This document shows positions 42,131 to 50,958 of a DNA stretch of 64,000 bases, piece after piece (within the stretch, counting starts at the first letter, position 1; each line of letters begins with the position of its first letter). The DNA is from Lewinellaceae bacterium SD302 (lineage in GTDB: Bacteria > Bacteroidota > Bacteroidia > Chitinophagales > Saprospiraceae). Below the pieces are notes generated by a model. The model worked only from the letters and a program-made list of their open reading frames with translations, did no database searches and was not told the origin of the DNA. Made by a program: the position numbers and the translations under genes. The stretch covers positions 124,001-188,000 of the forward strand of contig PDLQ01000009.1 in NCBI GenBank assembly GCA_002591745.1, read 5' to 3'.

Positions 42131-44935
42131 ATGGAAGATAAACGCCTATTTCTATTGGACGGCCATGCCCTGGTCTACCGCGCTCACTTCGCCTTTATCA
42201 ATCGGCCGCTGATCAACTCCAAAGGAGTGAACACTTCGGCGATGACGGGCTTTACGCGGACACTCTGGGACCTGATGAAAAACCAGAAACCCACTCACCT
42301 GGCCTGTGTTTTCGACCCCAGTGGCCCTACCTTCCGTAACGAGATCGCCTCAGACTATAAAGCCAACCGTGAAGAACAACCGGAAGATATTCGCCTGGCC
42401 TTCCCGTGGATTCACCAGATACTGGCCGGTTTTAAAATTCCGGTGATCATCATCGACAATTTTGAGGCCGATGACGTTATCGGAACCCTGGCCAAACAAG
42501 CAGCCCGCCAGGATTATGAGGTTTACATGGTGACGCCAGATAAAGACTACGGCCAGCTGGTAGAAGAAAAAATCTTTATGTACAAGCCCAGCCGAATGGG
42601 CAACGGCATCGAAATACTGGGCGTGGAAGATATCTGCAAAAAGTGGGACATCCAGTCGCCAGAGCAGGTGATCGATCTACTGGGTCTGATGGGTGACAAA
42701 GTGGACAACATTCCCGGCGTTCCCGGCATCGGGCCAAAGACCGCCGCCAAGTTCATTAATCAGTACGGCAGCGTGGAAGAATTACTGGCCCACACCGACG
42801 AAATTAAAGGCAAAAATCAGGAGCGGCTCCGTGAATTCCGGGAGCAGGCCCTGACCAGTAAAGAGCTGGCTACCATCATCACTGACGTACCCGTTACCTT
42901 CGATCCGGATAATTACCTAATCGAGGATTTCGACCGGGAATACCTTAGTGAGATTTTCAAAGAGCTGGAGTTCCGCTCCCTGGCCAACGACATTCTGGGC
43001 GGTGGTGAAAAAGCAAAGCCCAAAGGTCCGGTACAAGGCGATCTCTTCGGCACCCCCGCACCAACCAAACCCAGCGAACGCGGTAGCCGACGCAGTAGTA
43101 TAAAGTCTCACTCCGTTGCCGACCAGGACATCACCAGCGTGGAACACCAATATGAATTGGTAGATACGTCCGAGGGTCGCGCCAAGCTGATCCGGGAACT
43201 GGCTAAGCAAAAAATCTTTGCCTTCGATACGGAAACCACCGGCATCGACGCCACAGAGGCCGAACTGGTGGGTATATCTTTCAGCTGGAAAACCCACGAA
43301 GCCTACTACGTGCCCGTGCCCGCAGACCAGGAAGAAGCCCGGGGCATCGTGGAGGAATTCCGTGCGGTGATGGAGGACGAAAAAATCGCCAAGGTCGGTC
43401 AAAACATCAAGTACGACTACATGATGTTGGCCCGCTACGGCGTTTGGGTAGGTGGCGATCTGCGCGATACCATGGTCATGCACTACCTCTGCCACCCGGA
43501 GCAGCGGCACAACCTGAATTACCTCAGCGAGTCTTACCTGAAATACAAGCCGGTCAGCATTGAAACGCTGATCGGAAAGGGCAAGAAGCAACTCAGTATG
43601 CGCGATGTTCCGGTCGCCAAAGTCAGCGAGTACGCTTGCGAGGACGCCGACCTGACCATGCAACTTTACCGCGCCATCGAACCGGAGGTAGAGGAAGAAG
43701 GACTGATGAAACTCTACGAAGAGATCGAAGCGCCGCTCATCCCCGTGCTGGCTAAAATGGAAATGGAGGGCATCCGGCTGAACAGCGAATTCCTGAACGA
43801 ATACAGTGTGGTCCTGACCGCTCAAATGCAGGAGCTGGAAAAAGAAATTTACGAGGAGGCGGGCGTTGAGTTCAATCTCGGCTCTCCCAAACAGATCGGT
43901 GAGGTACTCTTCGATAAAATGGAGATTCCCTACAAAGGACGTAAAACCAAGACCGGCCAGTACAAGACCGACGAAGCCACAATGACCGACCTGGCCGGGG
44001 AATTCCCCATCGTTTCTAAAATCCTGAAGGTCCGTAGCCTGAAAAAGTTACTGGGCACCTACGTGGATGCGCTGCCGAATATGATCAACCCGCTCACCGG
44101 CCGTATTCACTCTTCTTTTAACCAGACCATTGCCGCCACCGGACGCCTGAGCAGCAACAACCCCAACCTGCAGAACATTCCCATCCGCACTCCGGAAGGA
44201 GCCGAGGTACGTAAGGCCTTCGTACCCCGCGACGAAGATCACATCCTGCTCGCCAGCGATTACAGCCAGATCGAACTCCGACTTGTGGCGGCGCTGAGTA
44301 ATGATACCGGAATGGTGGAAGCCTTCCAACAGGGCCGTGACATCCATACCGCTACGGCCGCCAGTATTTTCAACGTAGACTACGAAGAGGTTACCCGCGA
44401 GATGCGCTACCAAAGCAAGACAATCAACTTTGCTATCCTCTACGGAGCCGGTTCACAACGCATCATGCAGGAACTGGAGATCACCCGCAGCGAAGCTACC
44501 GAGCTGATCAAGACCTACTACGAGCGTTTTCCCGGCTTGCAGAACTTCATGAAAGAGACGGTAAACGACGCCAAGGAACTCGGCCACGCCACTACTCTAC
44601 TGGGGCGTAAGCGAGGACTACGCGACATTAATTCCAACAGTTCACTGGCCCGCGCCAATGCCGAGCGAATGGCTATGAACACCCCCATCCAGGGCACGGC
44701 CGCCGACATGATCAAGATCGCCATGATCCGGATCCAGGACCGATTGGAAAGCGAGGGTTTTAAAGCCCGCATGATCCTGCAAGTACACGACGAACTGGTT
44801 TTTGACGTCCCGAAGGACGAGTTGGAAACTGTTACGCCCATCATTGAAGAACTGATGCGTACGGCAATTCCGGACCTGGCAGTACCAATTGTGGTGAGTT
44901 CAGATACTGGAGAGAATTGGTTGGAGGCACATTAG
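42131..44935 (+). CDS. polA: DNA polymerase I
   Basis: 934 codons, full length. Order: 5' nuclease domain (about 1-290; F-D-P-S-G-P-T-F-R, N-F-E-A-D-D-V-I, T-P-D-K-D-Y), an unstructured linker, the 3'-5' exonuclease with F-D-T-E-T-T-G near 365 (metal-binding D and E kept, so proofreading should be active), and the polymerase domain with motif A D-Y-S-Q-I-E-L-R near 713, motif B K-T-I-N-F-A-I-L-Y-G, and motif C Q-V-H-D-E-L-V near 885. It fills gaps in repair and Okazaki maturation. A GCTACTTTG motif lies 21 nt before the ATG; TACCTTAG follows it. Confidence 0.97.
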   Translation: MEDKRLFLLDGHALVYRAHFAFINRPLINSKGVNTSAMTGFTRTLWDLMKNQKPTHLACVFDPSGPTFRNEIASDYKANREEQPEDIRLAFPWIHQILAGFKIPVIIIDNFEADDVIGTLAKQAARQDYEVYMVTPDKDYGQLVEEKIFMYKPSRMGNGIEILGVEDICKKWDIQSPEQVIDLLGLMGDKVDNIPGVPGIGPKTAAKFINQYGSVEELLAHTDEIKGKNQERLREFREQALTSKELATIITDVPVTFDPDNYLIEDFDREYLSEIFKELEFRSLANDILGGGEKAKPKGPVQGDLFGTPAPTKPSERGSRRSSIKSHSVADQDITSVEHQYELVDTSEGRAKLIRELAKQKIFAFDTETTGIDATEAELVGISFSWKTHEAYYVPVPADQEEARGIVEEFRAVMEDEKIAKVGQNIKYDYMMLARYGVWVGGDLRDTMVMHYLCHPEQRHNLNYLSESYLKYKPVSIETLIGKGKKQLSMRDVPVAKVSEYACEDADLTMQLYRAIEPEVEEEGLMKLYEEIEAPLIPVLAKMEMEGIRLNSEFLNEYSVVLTAQMQELEKEIYEEAGVEFNLGSPKQIGEVLFDKMEIPYKGRKTKTGQYKTDEATMTDLAGEFPIVSKILKVRSLKKLLGTYVDALPNMINPLTGRIHSSFNQTIAATGRLSSNNPNLQNIPIRTPEGAEVRKAFVPRDEDHILLASDYSQIELRLVAALSNDTGMVEAFQQGRDIHTATAASIFNVDYEEVTREMRYQSKTINFAILYGAGSQRIMQELEITRSEATELIKTYYERFPGLQNFMKETVNDAKELGHATTLLGRKRGLRDINSNSSLARANAERMAMNTPIQGTAADMIKIAMIRIQDRLESEGFKARMILQVHDELVFDVPKDELETVTPIIEELMRTAIPDLAVPIVVSSDTGENWLEAH

Positions 44936-45057
44936 TAGATGGTAGCCGAGTAGTTCGGTAGTAACGCTTTAGTCTATAGGCTACAACTAAGAGTTTATTT
45001 GGACGACTAGTGTAACAACTTCTCATCGAAGTGTATAAAGTAAAAAACACCCACTTT

Positions 45058-46455
45058 ATGCGTCACGCTATACACTTAATTGCCCTGTTCCTAATTACCT
45101 TCTCAACCCTAAGCGCCAAAACGGTTACTGCTGATGATTGTCAGCCTTGGGTTGCTTGTCAGCAATTCTCTTACGTAGCCCTTCCAGAAGACGGCTGCAC
45201 TACGATCCTGCAAGCTTCCAGTTTGGCTGATGCTGGCAGTGCCTGCGGTATTGTGCCTATTATGGAGGTGCTCAACCCAGGGCCCTATACCATCGGGACA
45301 TATTTCTTTACGGTAAGAGCCAGCATCGGTAATCAAAGCGCAGATTGCTCTGGCCAGGTCATTGTACAAGACAAGACGGCACCCGAACCTAATTGTATAA
45401 ATCAAACCTTATTTACCCTAGACCCCCAAACTGCGTTTAATGAAGCTATCCTAGCAGCACCCGTAGATAATTGCGACGCGAATCCTACAGCGTTTGCCTT
45501 TATTTTTGAAGCTGTTGACTATGGTACGTTCGATCATGATTGGTCTATTGTTGATGAATCAGAAAACTATAGCTACTGCACCTCTCGTACTACCATTCGT
45601 CCTATAGAGGAACCTTACTGTACCCCTGCAGCTAACTCCAGTTACGAATATATTAACCAAGTTAATATTTATGGCATGGATAACAGTAATATCTTCAATC
45701 CGAGCGGAGACGATAACGGCTACGGCTATTACGTCAATGAACAAGCACGAGTAAGCATGGGCGAACATTTTGGACTATTTGCTGCAGCAGGTGGTGTTAA
45801 TACCATTAGCCTTGGTTGGGAAGTCTTCATCGATTTTAATAATGATGGAGATTTCAATGATCTAAACGAACGTGTATACCATAACTTAGGCAGCGACCCC
45901 ACTCTTAATATTGACATCTTTGTTCCATTTAACCTTGGTTACTTGGGCAAACGACGCATGCGCGTCTTCTTGCAATACGCAGGAACCGATGGCCCTTGCC
46001 AAGCAGGAGCGTATGGTTATGGCGAATACGAAGACTATATTATTGACATCCGATTCACAACCTGGAACCCTTGGGGATCCCAACCAGGCACCGACCAAGA
46101 TATAGTTGATGCTGAAGCTCAAAACATCAATACTCAAACCGATGATACGCCACTTGAAATTGAGGTCAACAGCACTAGCCCCCTTGATGCCCCAACATTG
46201 CTATCTAATCGTACAATCTATCCTAATCCCGCCCGAGCTAATACTCCCGTGCATCTACAACTAGGGGATCGACATGGCATCAGTCAACTTATAATTACCA
46301 ATACACTTGGTCAAGAAGTAATCCGCGTATCTGTATTGGAAAATAGAGCTCATATCATCGATTTACCTAAAGACTTACCCGCCGGGTTTTACGTAGTCAA
46401 TGGTCTAGATGCTAACCAGCAGTCACTTTGGGCCGAACAACTCGTCTTGCACTAG
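45058..46455 (+). CDS. Secreted GEVED-domain protein with T9SS sorting domain
   Basis: 465 codons from ATG 45058, where a signal peptide begins (H-L-I-A-L-F-L-I-T-F-S-T-L-S-A). An HYR/Ig-like segment with four or more Cys spans about 30-115 (Y-T-I-G-T-Y-F-F-T-V), and the GEVED region about 190-330 shows W-E-V-F-I-D-F-N-N-D-G-D-F and G-Y-G-E-Y-E-D-Y. The last 75 residues are a type A T9SS signal: I-Y-P-N-P-A-R, T-N-T-L-G-Q-E-V, L-P-A-G-F-Y-V-V. It is probably secreted and attached to the surface. Its codons are visibly more A/T-rich than those of all neighbours, which suggests recent acquisition or different selection. Confidence 0.9.
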   Translation: MRHAIHLIALFLITFSTLSAKTVTADDCQPWVACQQFSYVALPEDGCTTILQASSLADAGSACGIVPIMEVLNPGPYTIGTYFFTVRASIGNQSADCSGQVIVQDKTAPEPNCINQTLFTLDPQTAFNEAILAAPVDNCDANPTAFAFIFEAVDYGTFDHDWSIVDESENYSYCTSRTTIRPIEEPYCTPAANSSYEYINQVNIYGMDNSNIFNPSGDDNGYGYYVNEQARVSMGEHFGLFAAAGGVNTISLGWEVFIDFNNDGDFNDLNERVYHNLGSDPTLNIDIFVPFNLGYLGKRRMRVFLQYAGTDGPCQAGAYGYGEYEDYIIDIRFTTWNPWGSQPGTDQDIVDAEAQNINTQTDDTPLEIEVNSTSPLDAPTLLSNRTIYPNPARANTPVHLQLGDRHGISQLIITNTLGQEVIRVSVLENRAHIIDLPKDLPAGFYVVNGLDANQQSLWAEQLVLH

Positions 46456-46679
46456 CAATATTGGGTTTCTATAGTCTAACAACCCGAGACGAAGTTATTA
46501 GGGTATAAAACCAAAAACACTATACTAATCTAAGAGGGGCACTGAATAATATAGCCCCATCTCATCTCCGAAGGGAAGGCTGCCACTCTGGCAAGTCTCC
46601 TTTCGGGGGAGGGGATTAGCTTCCCTGCTGTTTGAGGTGGCTAGTGAGCACACTACCTGAGGGTCTATTCGTGTTCACT

Positions 46680-47879
46680 TTAGCTTGATAGACCACTAGA
46701 TGCTTTTTCGATACCCGCCAATAAAATATCGCAAGCCTCGTCTATTTCTTCCAGGGAGATCGTCAGCGGTGGCGCAATGCGGATGGTGCGGTCATTGAAG
46801 AGGAACCAGTCGGTGATCAGTCCATTTTCTAGACAGTATTTGATGACGGCTTGTACCTGGTCAAAGTCGAAAATCTCCACCCCGAACCACAGGCCGGCTT
46901 CCCGTACATCCAGGATAGCAGGATGTTGCAGTCGTTCCCGGAAGCGGGCTGCCTTTTTAGGTACCTGTTCTACGAGTTTTTCATTTTTTATGGCTAACAA
47001 AGTAGCAAGGCCTGCTGCACAACTGACGGGATGCCCCCCGAAAGTAGTGATGTGCCCCAGAATCGGATTGTCGCTAAGTACGCTCATGATCTCTTTGGAA
47101 GCAACGAAACAGCCAATGGGCATCCCTCCTCCCATACCTTTAGCCAGCAGGAGAATGTCTGGTACTACTCCGTATTGCTCGAAGGCAAAAAGAGAACCGG
47201 TACGCCCGTAGCCAGCCTGAATTTCATCCAGGATCAGTAATGCACCGACTTCGTCACAGCGTTTTCTAACAGCTTGCAACCAATCTGCTTGCGGTTTACG
47301 AATGCCCCACTCTGCCTGTACTGTTTCCAGGATGACCGCTGCGGTCTTTTCAGTGATCCGATCCAGGCATTGAAAGCAGTTGAAATCCAGGTTACGAATA
47401 CCAGGCAGTAGTGGATGATAAGCCCGGGTAAAGGTCTTGGGCCACATCAGACTGGCCGCTCCCTGACTGCTCCCGTGGTAAGCGTTAATAGCCGATACAA
47501 ATTCCGAACGACCGGTGAACCGCTTGGCCAGTTTCATCGCTCCCTCCGTAGCTTCGGTGCCGGAGTTGGTAAAGTAGACGTTATCCAGTGAGGCTGGTAG
47601 TTGGTCGGTCAGCAACTTTGCTAATTCTACCTGAGGCGTCAGGACGAACTCGCCGTACACGATGGTGTGCATGTAGGTTTCTACCTGTCGCTGCACAGCT
47701 TCAACCACCGCCGGATGACAGTGCCCAAGTGAACTTACCCCGATCCCCGCAATGAGGTCGAGGTAACGTTTGCCGCTGGGGTCGTAGAGGTAGACACCTT
47801 CGGCGCGGGCAACCTCCAGCCCCATGGGGAAGGGAGATGTTTGGGCGACGTTGGCGAGGAAGAGTTGGCGTTGGGTCAT
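46680..47879 (-). CDS. Class III PLP-dependent aminotransferase
   Basis: 399 codons from ATG 47879. Fold-type I aminotransferase of the acetylornithine/ornithine class: L-D-L-I-A-G-I-G-V-S-S-L-G-H near the start, F-T-N-S-G-T-E-A-T-E-G-A-M-K, L-I-L-D-E-I-Q-A-G-Y-G-R-T-G (PLP-binding Asp) and L-A-K-G-M-G-G-G-M-P-I-G, whose Lys forms the Schiff base. The amino donor cannot be told; no arginine-biosynthesis genes are adjacent. The preceding hairpin (47888-47907) isolates it from the upstream gene. One GCTACTTTG copy lies inside (46998 minus). Confidence 0.93.
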   Translation of the reverse strand: MTQRQLFLANVAQTSPFPMGLEVARAEGVYLYDPSGKRYLDLIAGIGVSSLGHCHPAVVEAVQRQVETYMHTIVYGEFVLTPQVELAKLLTDQLPASLDNVYFTNSGTEATEGAMKLAKRFTGRSEFVSAINAYHGSSQGAASLMWPKTFTRAYHPLLPGIRNLDFNCFQCLDRITEKTAAVILETVQAEWGIRKPQADWLQAVRKRCDEVGALLILDEIQAGYGRTGSLFAFEQYGVVPDILLLAKGMGGGMPIGCFVASKEIMSVLSDNPILGHITTFGGHPVSCAAGLATLLAIKNEKLVEQVPKKAARFRERLQHPAILDVREAGLWFGVEIFDFDQVQAVIKYCLENGLITDWFLFNDRTIRIAPPLTISLEEIDEACDILLAGIEKASSGLSS

Positions 47880-47887
47880 ATAAAAAG

Positions 47888-47907
47888 GGCCAACCATCTG
47901 GTTGGCC
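47888..47907 (-). terminator. Hairpin terminator upstream of the aminotransferase
   Basis: GGCCAACCA (47888-47896) pairs perfectly with TGGTTGGCC (47899-47907) across a 2-nt gap (tighter pairs open to give a 4-nt loop). On the minus strand it is followed by CTTTTTAT, a Rho-independent pattern, ending transcription of the coiled-coil gene 8 nt before the aminotransferase ATG. Confidence 0.8.
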
Positions 47908-47914
47908 TCTAAGT

Positions 47915-48655
47915 TTATTGCTTGATGACTTTTTCTTTAGTTTTCTCGGTCGCCTTTTCCAAATTACCGGCGGCTGCCTCCGCTCTCTCAATTGCGGCTG
48001 CTCTCCGTTCTAATTGGGACTCGGTATACTGACCGGATTGACGTGCTTTTTCCAATTCTTCCCGCGCACGAACCAATTTCTGCCGGGCGGTTTGCTGAAG
48101 CGCAGCGCTCTGCACAACGGCTTTTTCTGCCTCATTTTCCACTTTCTGCTGCTTTTCTCTGGCAGCGGTGGCCCTGGCTTGTCCGAATGCCCGACCCTCC
48201 AGGTCACCCTTATTTTTGCCATAGGCATTTCCTTTGCCCTGGTCTGACTTTTCTTTGCCCTTCGCGGACTTAGCCGTTCCATTGTCATCAAGACTCAGAT
48301 CGTTCCCGTTACGGCTAATGGCCTCAGCTTTACTTTTAGCCTTATCCATTTGATCGACCTTCCCTTTCTTTGAATTTCCGGGCTTCTGCTGACTCTGTCC
48401 GGCTTTAAGTTCTTCGGAACCGTCATTGGCCTTGAATTTGGCCACTTCCTTCTCGCCTTTGGTTGCCTTATTTTCCTGGCCGGCCTTGGCTTTTATCTCT
48501 TCGGCTTTTGTCTTGCCACGGGGAGAAACTTTGTCTTTTCCGCCTATCTCTATTTTTTCTCTATCCTTCGCTTTGCCCTGAGCTTGTACAGGAACAGCCA
48601 AGAAAAAAGAGATTAGTATGACTAACGAAAGAACGGTGTATCGTTGAATTTTCAT
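47915..48655 (-). CDS. Exported Lys/Glu/Ala-rich coiled-coil protein
   Basis: 246 codons. A signal peptide covers 1-25 (L-S-L-V-I-L-I-S-F-F-L-A-V-P-V-Q-A). The rest is very low in hydrophobics and rich in K, E, G, A and Q, with repeated phrases such as K-G-K-x-D-Q-x-D-K-A-K and L-V-R-A-R-E-E-L-E-K-A-R, predicting disordered and coiled-coil segments in the periplasm. No domain is recognised. It is followed by a small lipoprotein gene upstream on the same strand. Confidence 0.75.
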   Translation of the reverse strand: MKIQRYTVLSLVILISFFLAVPVQAQGKAKDREKIEIGGKDKVSPRGKTKAEEIKAKAGQENKATKGEKEVAKFKANDGSEELKAGQSQQKPGNSKKGKVDQMDKAKSKAEAISRNGNDLSLDDNGTAKSAKGKEKSDQGKGNAYGKNKGDLEGRAFGQARATAAREKQQKVENEAEKAVVQSAALQQTARQKLVRAREELEKARQSGQYTESQLERRAAAIERAEAAAGNLEKATEKTKEKVIKQ

Positions 48656-48685
48656 CTTAGGAAATTTTTGGTTCTGAACCAGCTA

Positions 48686-48913
48686 TTATTGTTCGAGTTC
48701 TGGAAACAGAGCATCCAGCGAATCCAGTGCCGTCTCCAGCTCCCTTCGGCTTGAACCCAATTCGTCGATTTGCTCTTCGAGTTCTACGCTGAGTAGTTCG
48801 ATTTGTTCCGCTTCTGCCTCGGCTTTCAGGTCGGCTTCACTGGGCCCGGAATCTCCACAGGATAGTGCTAAAAAGGTTAGCGACAAAGAAATGCATGCAA
48901 CGAGGTACCTCAT
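48686..48913 (-). CDS. Small coiled-coil lipoprotein (Lpp-like)
   Basis: 75 codons. Lipoprotein signal (A-C-I-S-L-S-L-T-F-L-A-L-S then Cys19). The mature 56 residues form one heptad-like helix, E-A-E-A-E-Q-I-E-L-L-S-V-E-L-E-E-Q-I-D-E-L, typical of trimeric outer-membrane lipoproteins such as Lpp, though the C-terminal Lys that Lpp uses to attach peptidoglycan is missing (it ends E-L-E-Q). It lies 30 nt upstream of the coiled-coil gene, probably in one transcript. Confidence 0.75.
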   Translation of the reverse strand: MRYLVACISLSLTFLALSCGDSGPSEADLKAEAEAEQIELLSVELEEQIDELGSSRRELETALDSLDALFPELEQ

Positions 48914-49002
48914 AGATAAATTGGTTTTGGCCGAAGGCCGGATGATACTGAACCTTCTGCGTGTCTGAAAACACCCCCAATATACGATACGTCCACTCGA
49001 AG

Positions 49003-50550
49003 TTACCGCAACAAGTTCCGCATGTCCACTCGCTCACCAATGATACGCCCTAAATCCTCAATCTTCACCCGGTCCTGCACCAGGGTATCACGATCACGGA
49101 CAGTGACGGTATTATCATCCAAGCTATCAAAATCCACGGTGATACAGAAGGGAGTACCCGTAGCGTCCTGGCGGCGGTAGAGCTTGCCAATGGAACCGGT
49201 ATCGTCGTACATAACCTTGAAGTCGACACGCAGATCCTGAAAGATGCTTTGGGCTAAATTGACCAACCGTTCATCATTCCGCTTCAATGGCATGATGGCT
49301 GCTTTGATTGGTGCGATGGCGGGGTGAAGTTTTAAGACATCCCGCTTATTGTTCGGATCATCCTGGCCGGGTACTTGTTCATTGACCAGAGCATTGCTCA
49401 TGGCAGCCAAGAACATCCGGTCGGCACCAATAGAGGTCTCTACCACATAAGGGATAAAGCTTTCTTTGGTCTGAGGATCGAAGTACTGAAGTTTTTTGCC
49501 GGAGAGTTCGGCGTGAGCACTCAGATCAAAGTCCGTACGGCTATGAATACCTTCAAGTTCCTTGAAACCAAAGGGAAAGTCGAACTGAATGTCGACGGCC
49601 GCATCGGCGTAGTGGGCCAGGTTATCGTGGTCGTGAAAACGCAATTTTTCTGAGGGATGCCCCAACTTACGATGCCACTCCATGCGCGCTTCTTTCCATT
49701 TATTGTACCATTCCAGCTGGGTACCGGGCTTGACAAAGAATTGCATCTCCATCTGCTCGAATTCCCGCATCCGGAAAATAAACTGACGGGCCACGATCTC
49801 ATTCCGAAAAGCCTTACCGATCTGGGCGATACCGAAGGGCAGTTTCTGACGAGTGGATTTCTGTACGTTCAGGAAATTCACGAAAATACCCTGAGCCGTT
49901 TCGGGCCGTAGATAAAGTTTGCCTTCCTCACCGGCAATATTACCCAACTGGGTGGAGAACATCAGGTTGAACTGGCGCACATCCGTCCATTCAGCGTTGC
50001 CCGTTTCAGGTTCCTTGATCTTCAGGTCTTCGATGATTTGACGTAGCTCTTCCATATCACCGGCTGTCATGGCCTCGGCCAATCGCTTACTTACGGCATC
50101 CATTTCGCCTTGGTAACGCAGGACGTTGCCATTGGTCTTACGGAATTCCGCTTCGTCGAAAGCATCCCCGAAACGCTTTTGGGCCTTCTTGATCTCCTTG
50201 TTGAGTTTGCCCTCAACTTTGGCGACGTAATCTTCAATCAACACATCGGCCCGGTAGCGCTTATTGCTCTGCTTGTTATCGATCAGCGGATCATTGAACG
50301 CATCTACGTGGCCGGAAGCTTTCCAGGTTTTGGGGTGCATGAAAATAGAAGAATCCAGGCCCACGATGTTCTGATGCAACTGGGTCATGGAACGCCACCA
50401 GTATTCTTTCAGGTTGTTTTTCAGTTCAACTCCGTAGGGGCCGTAATCATAAGCGGCAGCCAGGCCGTCGTATATCTCGGATGACTGGTAAATGAAGCCA
50501 TATTCCTTGGCGTGGGCAACGAGGGTCTTGAAGTCAGCGTGGGTAGCCAT
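49003..50550 (-). CDS. glyS: Glycyl-tRNA synthetase, dimeric class II type
   Basis: 515 codons from ATG 50550; the open frame continues upstream to 50598 without conserved residues. This is the single-chain alpha2 GlyRS also found in Thermus and eukaryotes, not the alpha2-beta2 form. Motif 1 is followed by R-P-E-T-A-Q-G-I-F-V-N-F, motif 2 by F-R-N-E-I-V-A, and motif 3 by E-T-S-I-G-A-D-R; a C-terminal anticodon-binding domain starts near residue 415. It charges tRNA-Gly. A TACCTTCG box (50581-50574) upstream resembles a -7 element. Confidence 0.97.
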   Translation of the reverse strand: MATHADFKTLVAHAKEYGFIYQSSEIYDGLAAAYDYGPYGVELKNNLKEYWWRSMTQLHQNIVGLDSSIFMHPKTWKASGHVDAFNDPLIDNKQSNKRYRADVLIEDYVAKVEGKLNKEIKKAQKRFGDAFDEAEFRKTNGNVLRYQGEMDAVSKRLAEAMTAGDMEELRQIIEDLKIKEPETGNAEWTDVRQFNLMFSTQLGNIAGEEGKLYLRPETAQGIFVNFLNVQKSTRQKLPFGIAQIGKAFRNEIVARQFIFRMREFEQMEMQFFVKPGTQLEWYNKWKEARMEWHRKLGHPSEKLRFHDHDNLAHYADAAVDIQFDFPFGFKELEGIHSRTDFDLSAHAELSGKKLQYFDPQTKESFIPYVVETSIGADRMFLAAMSNALVNEQVPGQDDPNNKRDVLKLHPAIAPIKAAIMPLKRNDERLVNLAQSIFQDLRVDFKVMYDDTGSIGKLYRRQDATGTPFCITVDFDSLDDNTVTVRDRDTLVQDRVKIEDLGRIIGERVDMRNLLR

Positions 50551-50704
50551 GCAGTAATTATCTTTTGAAAGCGCGAAGGTAAAGGTTTGTACGAACACTT
50601 AAGTTCCCGGCCTCCTGAAAACTTATCAACTCGGACCGGCCCCTCTCTAAGCTTGCTAATTTTCCTTGGGAGTTGTCACAAGTTCATCGAAGTTAATAGC
50701 CTCC

Positions 50705-50747
50705 AAAAAAAAAAGAACCCTCGCTCCCAAATCCGGGGCGAAGGCTC
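50705..50747 (-). terminator. Rho-independent terminator after the FAD oxidoreductase
   Basis: On the minus strand a 10-bp stem (50747-50738 with 50724-50715, two G-U pairs, 13-nt loop) is followed by ten T residues (50714-50705). It ends the transcript of the gene stopping at 50959, after a 3' UTR of about 210 nt. The remaining gap 50551-50958 shows no gene or repeat. Confidence 0.8.
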
Positions 50748-50958
50748 ACTTCAATACTCACTAGTTTATGAAACTTAAGTCAACTAATACATTTGTTTAA
50801 CCACCCTAAAGACGTAAATGTTACACCTCGGGTTGTATTAATCTGAAAGATTTTTGTGAAACGGGTGTTAAAATCATCTGGCAGCCCGAACAAACCCTTC
50901 GAGACCTGAATCAGGACCATTAAACTCGGTAAAACTGACGGAGGCAACTGTCCAGCAA

